Assembly: GCA_032464575.1 (NCBI GenBank)
Contig: JAWDKM010000001.1
Location: 124,001 to 188,000 of the forward strand
DNA from: Pontivivens sp032464575
Lineage (GTDB): Bacteria; Pseudomonadota; Alphaproteobacteria; Rhodobacterales; Rhodobacteraceae
Direction of reading: 5' to 3'
DNA length: 64,000 nucleotides
The notes under the pieces were generated by a model that was not told the DNA's origin, did no database searches, and saw only the letters and a program-made list of their open reading frames with translations. The position numbers were made by a program, and so were the translations under genes. Positions 16,437 to 26,900 of the stretch are shown piece after piece (position 1 is the stretch's first letter; each line of letters begins with the position of its first letter).

Positions 16437-16705
16437 CTCTTCTTCTCCGTCGAATGCTTCCCGGACGCCCTGCGCCCCTGCGATTGCTCGCGCATGTAAT
16501 CGCTCGCCCGCTGCATGTCACCCTGTCCCAGCGGATTGCCGAAGGAGGTGTGAACCTCGCGCAGCGATGCGGGATCGATGTCGAACTTCTCGGCGAAGGT
16601 GCGCTTCTTGGGACGGCGGACGATCATCTCGACCAGCCCGGCGAGGAGCACGAGCGCGATGAAGCCGCCGATGCCCGCAAGCAGGTAGAGCGTGCCCGCG
16701 CTCAT
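16433..16705 (-). CDS. Small single-span membrane protein between bolA and grxD
   Basis: 90 residues: one N-terminal transmembrane helix at about 5-27 (LYLLAGIGGFIALVLLAGLV), then a soluble basic tail (RRPKKRTFAEKFDIDPASL, QSQGRRASGKHSTEKKR). Translationally coupled to grxD through a 4-base overlap and 46 bp downstream of bolA. A membrane anchor or partner for the BolA-Grx4 pair is a reasonable guess but not supported by any motif I can name. Confidence 0.8.
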   Translation of the reverse strand: MSAGTLYLLAGIGGFIALVLLAGLVEMIVRRPKKRTFAEKFDIDPASLREVHTSFGNPLGQGDMQRASDYMREQSQGRRASGKHSTEKKR

Positions 16706-16751
16706 GCAGACCGCCCCGGACGGTCGCCGCCCGAGCTTCGCGGCACGCGCA

Positions 16752-16994
16752 TCACGCAGGCACCTTCGTGGTCAGCGCCAGCGCGTGTAGCTCGCCGTGC
16801 GAGCCGTCCATCTTGCCCTTGAGGGCCGCATAAACCGCCTGGTGCTGCTTCACGCGGGTCATGCCGCGGAACTCCTCGGCGACGACGGTGGCAGCGTAGT
16901 GGTTGCCGTCTCCAGCGAGGTCCGTGATCTCGACCTGTGCCGCCGGGAAGGCCTCGCGGATCAGCTTCTCGATCTCGTGCGCTTCCATGGCCAT
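16752..16994 (-). CDS. bolA: BolA-family protein
   Basis: 80 residues, a complete BolA/YrbA-type domain: IEKLIREAFPAAQVEITDL, GDGNHYAATVVAEEFRGM and the signature RVKQHQAVYAALKGKM with a conserved histidine that can ligate the Fe-S cluster shared with a CGFS glutaredoxin. The ATG at 16994 is chosen because it opens the domain; GGGAGA lies upstream. Its place two genes before grxD supports the BolA-Grx4 partnership. Confidence 0.93.
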   Translation of the reverse strand: MAMEAHEIEKLIREAFPAAQVEITDLAGDGNHYAATVVAEEFRGMTRVKQHQAVYAALKGKMDGSHGELHALALTTKVPA

Positions 16995-17022
16995 GGCGTG
17001 TCTCCCTGTCTTGGTCCTGAGT

Positions 17023-17514
17023 CTAGGCGGGCGGGGCAGGGGTCGCAAGAGCGCGCCATTCGCTGGCGAGCATCGCCATGATGACGAGATCGGCCCGGTC
17101 GCCGGTGCGCCGCGCCCAGGCCTCCCTGAGCACGCCTTCCTCGCGGAACCCCGCCTTGGCGTAGGCGGCGCGAGCGCGGGGATTGTCGGCCGCGACATCG
17201 AGCCACAACCGGTGCGTTCCGCGCTCGAAGACGCGGGCCATCAGGGCCGACAGCACCTTCTGCCCGGTGCCGCGCCCGGCTTGCGCCACGACGATCCGCC
17301 GCAATTCGGTGTTGCGGGAGCCGGAGCGGAGGCCGGCCAGCAGGACGAAGGCCGCGGGGCCGTCCTCCTCCCAGATCAGCAACTCGGTATCGGCGCCAGC
17401 GATGTAGCCGCGCAGCGCCTCTATCGTGTCGTCGGCGACCAGCGCCTCCAGCTCCGGCCGGGCCTGCTGGTCCTGGATGAAGGGGAAATCCGCTGCGGTC
17501 GCCGTCCTGAGCAT
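17023..17514 (-). CDS. GNAT-family N-acetyltransferase
   Basis: 163 residues with GNAT motifs: the acetyl-CoA loop RIVVAQAGRGTGQKVLSAL (motif A) and the C-terminal DNPRARAAYAKAGFREEGVL (motif B), as in RimI/RimJ-like enzymes. Substrate unknown. The ATG at 17514 follows directly after a Rhodobacterales-type intergenic motif (CCGCGGATATTTGGAC on this strand), with AGAGAAGAAG as a weak ribosome site, a pattern I have seen before many genes of this family of bacteria. It lies between purL and bolA. Confidence 0.9.
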   Translation of the reverse strand: MLRTATAADFPFIQDQQARPELEALVADDTIEALRGYIAGADTELLIWEEDGPAAFVLLAGLRSGSRNTELRRIVVAQAGRGTGQKVLSALMARVFERGTHRLWLDVAADNPRARAAYAKAGFREEGVLREAWARRTGDRADLVIMAMLASEWRALATPAPPA

Positions 17515-17542
17515 CTTCTTCTCTGTCCAAATATCCGCGGGG
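17515..17542 (-). repeat. Rhodobacterales-type intergenic motif (half copy)
   Basis: On the minus strand this reads CCCCGCGGATATTTGGACAG directly before the GNAT ribosome site. It matches, in a degenerate form, the GCCTCCGGCGGG-ATATTT element seen in both orientations at 27423-27478. It lies between the purL stop and the GNAT start and probably includes the end of a purL terminator. Confidence 0.45.
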
Positions 17543-17597
17543 TGAACCCGGCCGGCTTCGCCTCGGGCGCGCGCGGCTGGGGAGGGGCGGCAGCCCT

Positions 17598-19775
<2,178 letters not shown>

Positions 19776-19841
19776 TCGGGGCCTCGGCTCTCAAGGGCGG
19801 TGGTTGCCGCCTTGTAGAGGGGGGGAGGCCCCGAAAACAAG

Positions 19842-19961
19842 TCACCTGCGCGCCTTCTCCTGCCGGCGTTGCCAGCGTTTGCGCGAGATGGGGATCAGGG
19901 TGCGATCCAGCGGATCGGTGCGAGTGGCGACCCGGAAGGTATCTGAAAGCAGGTATAGCAT
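19842..19961 (-). CDS. Small basic protein (39 residues) upstream of purL
   Basis: Reads MLYLLSDTFRVATRTDPLD, then a strongly basic tail RTLIPISRKRWQRRQEKARR. AAGGAG lies 8 bases before the ATG, an excellent ribosome site, and the codon use is as in neighbouring genes. No membrane segment is obvious. It starts 66 bp before the purL start on the same strand and is divergent from a LysR gene (101 bp apart). I do not recognise a named family; the tail suggests nucleic-acid or ribosome contact. Confidence 0.7.
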   Translation of the reverse strand: MLYLLSDTFRVATRTDPLDRTLIPISRKRWQRRQEKARR

Positions 19962-20062
19962 GTTGCAGCTCCTTCATGCATCGTTGTCCTGCGCTCAATA
20001 TGGCCATTACGTATCGCGAAGCCGACTCAGAACGATTTACAACATGTAAGCTGAGCTTTCAG

Positions 20063-20929
20063 ATGGATTATCTGCCGCCCCTTGCCGCCCTGCGCGCCTT
20101 CGAGGTCACGGCCCGCCATGCGAGCTTTTCGGCCGCCGCCCGCGAGCTCAACGTGACCCACGCCGCCGTCAGCCAGCAGGTCCGCGCGCTGGAGCGGGAG
20201 ATCGGCCTGCCGCTGGTGGTGCGCGCAGGACGGGGGCTGTCGCTGACCGATGCGGGGGCGCAGCTCGCCCGCGAGCTCACCGACGGCTTCGGCACGATCC
20301 GCGCGGGCGTCGAGCGGCTGCGGCAGGACACGGCCGAACTGCCGGTGCGCATCACGCTCACACCCACCTTCGCCTCCGACTGGTTCATGCCGCGACTTGC
20401 GACGTTCCGTTGCGACAATCCGGGCGTGGAGCTGTCGCTCAACCCCTCCGTCGATCTTGTGGACCTGACGGCGGGCACCCACGACTTCGCCATCCGCTTC
20501 GGCAAGGGCGACTGGCCGGGGCTGGAGGCGAGCCTGCTGATGCCGACCTCCGTCGTCGTCGCTGCCGCGCCGGACATGCTGACCGACTGGTCGACCGACC
20601 GGCTGGAGGATCTCTACGACCTGCCGTGGTTCGAGGAACCCTCGCCCGAGGAGCAGGACAGCTGGCTGGTCGCCATGGGCCTCGACCTCAAGGCGCGGCG
20701 CAACGTGACGGAGCTGCCCGGTCACATGACGCTCACGGCCCTGCGCGAGGGGCAGGGCGTCGTCTGCGTAGCTCGCATGTTCGTGGACGACGACATCGCC
20801 GCGGGCCGCGTTGCCGTGCTGTGGGAGGACGACCATCCGGGCCGCGGCTACCACATCGTCCACCGCCCGGGACCGCAACGTCCCGCGGTGGTGCAGACGA
20901 TCCGTTGGTTGCGGCGGCAGGCGGGCTAA
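20063..20929 (+). CDS. LysR-family regulator, GcvA-like
   Basis: 288 residues. N-terminal HTH at about 6-62 with LPPLAALRAFEVTARHASFS and AARELNVTHAAVSQQVRALE, the GcvA/AmpR subgroup pattern, then the effector-binding domain. The ATG at 20063 begins just before this conserved opening; a longer frame is not LysR-like. The antiporter gene starts 25 bp after its stop on the same strand, so the two may be co-transcribed. GcvA relatives regulate glycine cleavage and many other genes, and the target here is not known. Confidence 0.9.
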   Translation: MDYLPPLAALRAFEVTARHASFSAAARELNVTHAAVSQQVRALEREIGLPLVVRAGRGLSLTDAGAQLARELTDGFGTIRAGVERLRQDTAELPVRITLTPTFASDWFMPRLATFRCDNPGVELSLNPSVDLVDLTAGTHDFAIRFGKGDWPGLEASLLMPTSVVVAAAPDMLTDWSTDRLEDLYDLPWFEEPSPEEQDSWLVAMGLDLKARRNVTELPGHMTLTALREGQGVVCVARMFVDDDIAAGRVAVLWEDDHPGRGYHIVHRPGPQRPAVVQTIRWLRRQAG

Positions 20930-20954
20930 CTCCTTCCGCAAAGGAGGCCGCCCA

Positions 20955-22232
20955 ATGTACGAGATCCCCACTTTCGATGCGCGCGATTTCATCTATCTGC
21001 TGTTCGGGCTCGGTCTCATGGCGATGTCCGCGGGTCCCGTCTTCGAGCGCATCCGCGGTTTCAACCTGCCCCTCATCTTCATTGTGATCGGTGCGCTCGT
21101 CTGGCCGCTCGGCCTGCCGGTGCTCAACCCGCTGGAGGGCGAGCTGCAGGCCAAGATCGTCGAGCATGCGGCGGAGCTGATCGTCATCGTCAGCCTCGCC
21201 GGGGCGGGCCTCGCCATCGACCTGCCCGAAAGCTGGCGGAACTGGCAGCCGACCTGGCGGCTCCTGATGATCTGCATGCCGCTCACCATCGTCGCGGTGG
21301 CGGTGCTGGGGGTCTGGGGCCTCGGCCTGTCGCTCGCCTCCGCCGTGCTGCTGGCGGGCGCGCTGGCGCCGACCGACCCCGTGCTCGCCCGCTCCGTCCA
21401 GGTCGCCGGGCCGGGGGAGGACGAGGAACCGATGGAGATCGCGCTGACGGCCGAGGCGGGGCTCAACGACGGCCTCGCCTTCCCGTTCATCTGGCTCGCG
21501 ATCCTGATGGCGGAGGCGGGCGGCGCGCTCACCGCCTCCGGCTGGTTCGACTGGTTGAGCTTCGACGTGCTCTACCGCATCGCGGCGGGCCTGATCGTCG
21601 GGCGGCTGGTCGGCGCGCTGCTCTCGCGCTTCGTCATGTCGCGCTGGGGGGACGCGGAGCTCGGCGCGCGCAACGCCGCCCTCGTCGTACTGGGCGCCAC
21701 CTTCCTCGCATACGGCACGACCGAAGCAGTGGACGGCTACGGCTTTCTCGCCGTCTTCATGGCGACGCGCGCCGGCCGCGCCCACACGCGGGGTACTGAG
21801 CAGGAGACCTACGAGAAACACGTCCATCAGGCTGCCGACCAGTTCGAGAGCGTGCTGCTCGTGCTGCTCCTGCTCTGGTTCGGGTCCTTCGCAATCTCGG
21901 GCGCGCTCGACGGCCTGCGCTGGCAGGAGGTCGCCTTCGCCCTCGCGCTCATCCTGCTGATCCGGCCCGCCGCGGCCCTCCTGAGCCTCGCCTGGCTGAA
22001 ATGCGACGACCTCAGCCGGTTCAAGACGGCCTTCTTCGGGATCCGCGGCATGGGCTCGGTGTTCTACATCGCCTACGGGCAGAACCACGCGGAGTTCGGC
22101 GACCTCGATGCGGTCTGGCGCATCGCGACGGTCACGATCCTGCTCTCGATCCTGATCCACGGCACCACGGCCTCGATCCTGATGCCGCGGGAGGCGGGCC
22201 TGCCGCCGGGACGTCCGAAATCGGACCCGTAA
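20955..22232 (+). CDS. Cation:proton antiporter, CPA1/NhaP type
   Basis: 425-residue inner-membrane Na+ or K+/H+ antiporter with about 12 membrane segments. The ion-path motifs of the CPA1 family are visible: LAGALAPTDPVLARSVQ (PTDP) and TAEAGLNDGLAFPFIWL (NDG), plus KTAFFGIRGMGSVFYIAYG in the C-terminal half. The ATG at 20955 has AAGGAGG 8 bases upstream. It follows the GcvA-like LysR gene on the same strand. Role in pH or salt homeostasis is inferred from the family. Confidence 0.92.
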   Translation: MYEIPTFDARDFIYLLFGLGLMAMSAGPVFERIRGFNLPLIFIVIGALVWPLGLPVLNPLEGELQAKIVEHAAELIVIVSLAGAGLAIDLPESWRNWQPTWRLLMICMPLTIVAVAVLGVWGLGLSLASAVLLAGALAPTDPVLARSVQVAGPGEDEEPMEIALTAEAGLNDGLAFPFIWLAILMAEAGGALTASGWFDWLSFDVLYRIAAGLIVGRLVGALLSRFVMSRWGDAELGARNAALVVLGATFLAYGTTEAVDGYGFLAVFMATRAGRAHTRGTEQETYEKHVHQAADQFESVLLVLLLLWFGSFAISGALDGLRWQEVAFALALILLIRPAAALLSLAWLKCDDLSRFKTAFFGIRGMGSVFYIAYGQNHAEFGDLDAVWRIATVTILLSILIHGTTASILMPREAGLPPGRPKSDP

Positions 22233-22235
22233 CGC

Positions 22236-22266
22236 AAAAAAAGGGCCGAGCTACGAGAGCTCGGCC
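22236..22266 (-). terminator. Rho-independent terminator (minus strand)
   Basis: GGCCGAGCT-ACGAG-AGCTCGGCC gives a perfect 9-bp stem with a 5-base loop (22244-22266), and on the minus strand it is followed by seven T (22242-22236). It ends either the candidate small RNA or the LysR transcript; on the plus strand there is no T run for the antiporter gene. Confidence 0.85.
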
Positions 22267-22333
22267 AAAGTCCAACAGGGAGGTATCAAGACCGACAGGA
22301 AGCAGCGTCACCGCCACACATCTGCCTGCCTTG
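22236..22333 (-). ncRNA. Candidate small RNA with intrinsic terminator
   Basis: On the minus strand a promoter-like pair (TTGTCA at 22368-22363, 17 bases, TAGGTA at 22345-22340) would start a transcript near 22333. It would run about 98 bases through an unpaired CCTCCC (22283-22278, complementary to ribosome-binding sites) and end in a strong hairpin plus seven T. No open frame of note lies inside. This layout is that of trans-acting small RNAs. The -10 match is poor, and the hairpin might instead only end the LysR transcript from 22421-23332. Confidence 0.5.
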
Positions 22334-22339
22334 AGACCG

Positions 22340-22368
22340 TACCTAGGAGCCGCACCCCGCGTTGACAA
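22340..22368 (-). promoter_or_regulatory. Possible promoter of the candidate small RNA
   Basis: Minus strand TTGTCA (22368-22363), a 17-base spacer and TAGGTA (22345-22340). The -35 box differs from consensus at one base; the -10 box is weak. Confidence 0.35.
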
Positions 22369-22420
22369 GCAAAACCGGACGTCTCATCGCGCATAGCTGA
22401 CATGGTGTGTGCGCATAGCC

Positions 22421-23332
22421 TCACTCGGCAGCGGCGGCCGCCGCGCGCAACCCGCGCTTGTATGCGGTGATCTCCTCCAGCACGAATTCGCGGAAGGCGG
22501 CCACGCGCTTGGAGTGGCGCAGCTCCTCGGGATAGGCGAGGTAGACCGGCACCACGGCGCTCGCCTGCGCCGGAACGACGTTGACCAGATCGTCGCGCTC
22601 GACCGCGATGTAGTCGGGCAGGGCGCCGATGCCGAGCCCGTGGATCACCGTCTGCAGCACCCCGAAATAGTTGTTCACCGTCAGGTGGCTGGCGTGATCC
22701 GCGTCGAGGAACGGGCGCAGCCACGCCTGGCCCGCGGCCACCTGCGGCGCGTCGGGCGCGTGGCCGATGATCCGGTGGCGCATCAGCTCCTCGGACGTGT
22801 CGGGGCGGCCGTGCTTCTGGATGTAGGTGTCGGAGGCGTAGAACCGCATCCGCACGTCCATCAGGCGGCGGCGGATCAGGTCGGCCTGGCTCGGCTCCTT
22901 CAGCCGGATCGCCACGTCCGCCTCGCGCATCGGCAGGTCCACGACACGTTCGTCGAGCATCAGGTTGATCTTGAGGTTCGGGTACTGGTCATAGAGCCGC
23001 TTGAGCCGCGGTGCGAGCCACAGCGTCCCGAAGCCGGTCGTCGTCGTGACGCGGAGCTCGCCGAAGACCTCGTCCTCGCTGTCGCGGATCCGTGCGGTCG
23101 CCGCGGCCAGCCGCTTGGCCATGTCGCGGGTCGCGGAATAGAGCAGTTCGCCCTGCTCGGTCAGGATCAGCCCGCGCGCGTGGCGGTGGAAGAGGGTGAC
23201 GTTGAGCGACTCCTCCAGGCCCCGGATCTGGCGGCTGACGGCGGACTGGCTGAGATGAAGGGTGTCGCCCGCATGGGTCAGGCTCCCCACGTCGGCGACG
23301 GCATGAAATATGCGTAGCTTGTCCCAATCCAT
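22421..23332 (-). CDS. LysR-family transcriptional regulator
   Basis: 303 residues. HTH at about 5-62 (MDWDKLRIFHAVADVGSLTH, AGDTLHLSQSAVSRQIRGLE, SLNVTLFHRHARGL), then an effector domain (LDERVVDLPMREADVAIRLK) and an Ala-rich tail. The MDWDKLRIFHAVAD opening is, from memory, a well-kept LysR of Rhodobacterales, often near trxB; its target is not known to me. The ATG at 23332 is preferred over a GTG one codon earlier. The HxlR gene lies just upstream on the same strand. Confidence 0.92.
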   Translation of the reverse strand: MDWDKLRIFHAVADVGSLTHAGDTLHLSQSAVSRQIRGLEESLNVTLFHRHARGLILTEQGELLYSATRDMAKRLAAATARIRDSEDEVFGELRVTTTTGFGTLWLAPRLKRLYDQYPNLKINLMLDERVVDLPMREADVAIRLKEPSQADLIRRRLMDVRMRFYASDTYIQKHGRPDTSEELMRHRIIGHAPDAPQVAAGQAWLRPFLDADHASHLTVNNYFGVLQTVIHGLGIGALPDYIAVERDDLVNVVPAQASAVVPVYLAYPEELRHSKRVAAFREFVLEEITAYKRGLRAAAAAAE

Positions 23333-23429
23333 CACGGTCTCCCGGCCGATTTGACGGGACGATACAGGAACGGGAGTGCCGCGCGAAGCCGTCAGACGGT
23401 CCGGCGGTCCACTTTCCCGCGGGACGGCC

Positions 23430-23741
23430 TCAACGCCAGCGGCGGCCCCAGTGCTCGATCTCCTCGAGCGCGGAGCGCAGCTCGCGCCCCTTGTCGGTCA
23501 CGCGGTATTCGAGACGCCGCGCCCCTTCGTGCACCGGTTTCTTCACGAGGATGCCCATCTCCACCAGCCGGCGAAGGCGGGTCGACAGGATGTTGCGGGC
23601 GACCCCAAGCTGTCGCTGGTAATCGTCGAAGCGGCTGATGCCGTTCAACGACGCCCAGATGATGAGCAGCGTCCAGCGGTCCCCGATCTGTTCCAGGGCG
23701 GGGGCCTGGGTCAGGTCGTCGGTCTTGGTTGCATTCGACAC
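23430..23741 (-). CDS. HxlR-family transcriptional regulator
   Basis: 103 residues, a winged helix of the HxlR/MarR-like group: LEQIGDRWTLLIIWASLNG at about 15-33, RFDDYQRQLGVARNILSTRL (recognition helix) and VHEGARRLEYRVTDKGREL (wing). Several HxlR proteins sense redox or electrophiles by an N-terminal cysteine; none is present here. The GTG at 23741 with AAAGGTGG upstream is chosen; an ATG at 23792 would add 17 residues. Divergent from the indolepyruvate oxidoreductase over 247 AT-richer bases, so it may regulate that gene. Confidence 0.85.
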   Translation of the reverse strand: MSNATKTDDLTQAPALEQIGDRWTLLIIWASLNGISRFDDYQRQLGVARNILSTRLRRLVEMGILVKKPVHEGARRLEYRVTDKGRELRSALEEIEHWGRRWR

Positions 23742-23904
23742 GGTGGTCCACCTTTCGTTTACTCCGGGAGCAGGCACACGCGCTCCCGACACCTAACCGT
23801 ACCTTGTCGTTAAGACGTTCGCTTTAAAATTCGCCAACTTCAAGCCTCAAAACAGTTTTTTTAGTCTTTATCAAACACTTAGCCTCCAAAAAAGTTTTCT
23901 TGAA

Positions 23905-23923
23905 AGGTCATATTTCCTGACCT
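23905..23923. promoter_or_regulatory. Inverted repeat in the HxlR/indolepyruvate oxidoreductase promoter region
   Basis: AGGTCA-TATTTCC-TGACCT, perfect 6-bp arms with a 7-base spacer, lies 66 bp before the oxidoreductase ATG inside an unusually AT-rich stretch (A and T runs at 23825-23900). A candidate operator for the HxlR protein or another regulator. Confidence 0.45.
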
Positions 23924-23988
23924 AGATTAAGGATGCGGGGAGAGATCCGGAACGGACGGCACCTGCGACACAGGGAGGTTGGACGGAT

Positions 23989-26900
23989 ATGACGCTGCAG
24001 GACGTATCCCTTTCAGATCGCTTCGATTTGTCGAAGCGAACCGTGCTTCTGTCGGGCATACAGGCGCTTGTCCGCCTGCCGCTGATGCAGCGCGAACGCG
24101 ACGTGAACGCGGGACAGAATACGGCAGGTCTCGTGACCGGCTACCGGGGGTCGCCTCTGGGGGGTGTCGACCAGCAGATGATGCGCGCCAAGCGCGAGCT
24201 GGAGGCCTCAAACATCGTCTTCCAATACGGTCTCAACGAGGATCTGGCCGCCACCGCACTGTGGGGCTCGCAGCAGGCGGAGCTCCGCGGCGAGGGCAGG
24301 TACGACGGCGTCTTCGGCCTCTGGTACGGCAAGGGGCCAGGTGTGGACCGCACCGGCGACGTCTTCCGCCATGCCAACATGGCGGGCACCTCACCGCTCG
24401 GCGGCGTACTTGTCGCGATGGGCGACGACCACACGGGCGAAAGCTCCACCGTCCTCCACCAATCCGAGTTCGCGCTCGTCGACGTGCTGATGCCGATCCT
24501 CGCGCCCGCCGGCGTGCAGGAGGTGCTGGACTACGGCATCATGGGCTGGGCGCTCAGCCGCTACACGGGGTGCTGGGTCGGCATCAAATGTCTCAAGGAC
24601 ACCATCGAAGTCACGGAAGTCGTTGACGGATCCTCCGGCCGGGTCGAGGTGAAGATCCCCACCGATTTCGACATGCCCGCCGACGGCCTCAACATCCGCC
24701 TCGGCGACACGCCGGTGGCGCAGGAGGCGCGGCTGCACGACTACAAGCGCTTCGCGGCGGAGGCGTTCGGGCGCGCCAACAAGCTCGACCACCGCGTGCT
24801 GGGCGACAAGTCGGCGCGCATCGGCATCGTCTCCGCCGGCAAGTCGTGGCTGGACACGGTGCACGCGCTGCAACTCCTCGGCATCGACGAGGACGAGGCC
24901 ACGCGCCTCGGCATCACCACCTACAAAGTCGGCATGACCTGGCCGCTCGACATGAAGTCGATGCAGGACTGGTCCGAGGATCTCGACCTCATCATCTGTG
25001 TGGAGGAAAAGCGCAAGCTGATCGAGGTCCAGATCAAGGAAGCGATCTTCGACAACCGCCACGGCCGCCGCGTCATCGGCTGGAAGAAGGAGAACGGCGA
25101 AACGCTGTTCACCGTGAAGGGCGCCCTCGACCCGGTGATGATCGCCCGCAAGCTCGGCGGGCTCTTCAAAGAGGAGGGGCTCAGCTCCGAACGCCTCGAC
25201 ACCGCGATGCAGGTCCTCGACGCCGCCGCCAAGGCCGACAATGCCGAGGAGATCGCGGCGCGACTTCCGTGGTTCTGCTCGGGCTGCCCGCACAACTCCT
25301 CGACCAAGGTGCCCGAAGGTTCCCGCGCCTATGCGGGCATCGGCTGCCACTACATGGTCCAGTGGATGGACCGCGAAACAGTCGGTTTCACCCAGATGGG
25401 CGGGGAGGGCGCGAACTGGATCGGCGAGGCGCCGTTTTCCACCACGAAGCACGTCTTCCAGAACCTCGGCGACGGCACCTACAACCATTCCGGCGTGCAG
25501 GCGATCCGCGCAGCACTGGCCGCAGGAACCAACATCACCTTCAAGATCCTCTACAACGACGCCGTCGCCATGACCGGCGGACAGGGGAACGAGGGCGGCC
25601 TCGACGCCCTGCGCATCGCGCGCGAGCTCCAGGCCATGGGCGTGCCGAAGATCGTCGGCGTCTACGACCCGAAGGAGGACGTGGATCCCAAGGCCTTCCC
25701 GATCGAGATGCGGGAGCGCTCCGAGCTCGACGCGGTCCAGAAGGAACTCCGCGAGACGCCCGGCACCTCCGCCCTCATCTACATCCAGACCTGCGCGGCC
25801 GAGAAACGCCGCCGCCGCAAGCGCGGCAAGTTCCCCGATCCGGACCGCCGCGTCTTCATCAACCCCGCGGTGTGTGAGGGCTGCGGCGATTGCGGCGTGA
25901 AGTCGAACTGCGTCTCTATCATCCCGCTGGAGACCGAGCTCGGCCGCAAGCGCCAGATCGACCAGTCGTCCTGCAACAAGGACTTCTCCTGCCTCGACGG
26001 CTTCTGCCCCAGCTTCGTGACGCTGGAGGGCGCGAAAGTGGCGAAGGCCCCGCGCCAGTCTGTGAGCTTCGGCGAGATCCCGGAGCCGGACCTGCCCGCG
26101 ATCGACGGCACCCACAACCTCGTCATCACCGGCGTCGGCGGCACCGGCGTCGTCACCGTCGGCGCGCTGCTCGCCATGGCAGCCCACCTCGAAGGCAAGG
26201 GCGCCGGCGTGATGGAGATGGCGGGCCTCGCGCAGAAGGGCGGTGCCGTCCACATCCACGCCCGCATCGCCGAGAAACCCAGTGATATCAGCGCGATCCG
26301 CGTCGCGGTGGGGGAGGCGGACGGCGTGATCGGCGGCGACATGGTGGTCGCAGCAGGGGCGAAGACCCTCGGCCTGATGACCCGCGGCCGCACCCGCGCG
26401 GTCTGCAACAGCCACGAGATCATCACCGGCGATTTCACCCGCAACACCGACTTCCAGCTCCCGACCGACCGCATGAGCCTCGCGCTGCGCGCCCGCCTCG
26501 GCGACGACGAGGTCGGCTTCCTCAACGCAACCCGGCTGGCGGAAAAGGTGCTGGGCGACGCGATCTACGCCAACGTCCTGATGCTCGGGGCGGCCTGGCA
26601 GGCGGGCATGGTCCCGCTCAGCCACGACGCGCTCTACCGCGCCATCGAGATCAACGGCGCGGGTGTCGAGGGCAACAAGGAGGCGTTCGAGCTCGGCCGC
26701 TGGGCGGTCCACGCGCCGCAGGAGGCCGCGAAACTGACAGTGGCCGCGGAGGACGAGGAAAAGACCCTCGACGAGAAGATCGAGTTCCGCGCGGACGCCC
26801 TGCGCGCCTACCAGAACCGCCGCCTCGCCAAGCGCTACCGCAAGCTCGTCGACCGTGCCCGCGGCGTCAGCGACGAGCTCGGCCTCGCCGTCGCACAGGG

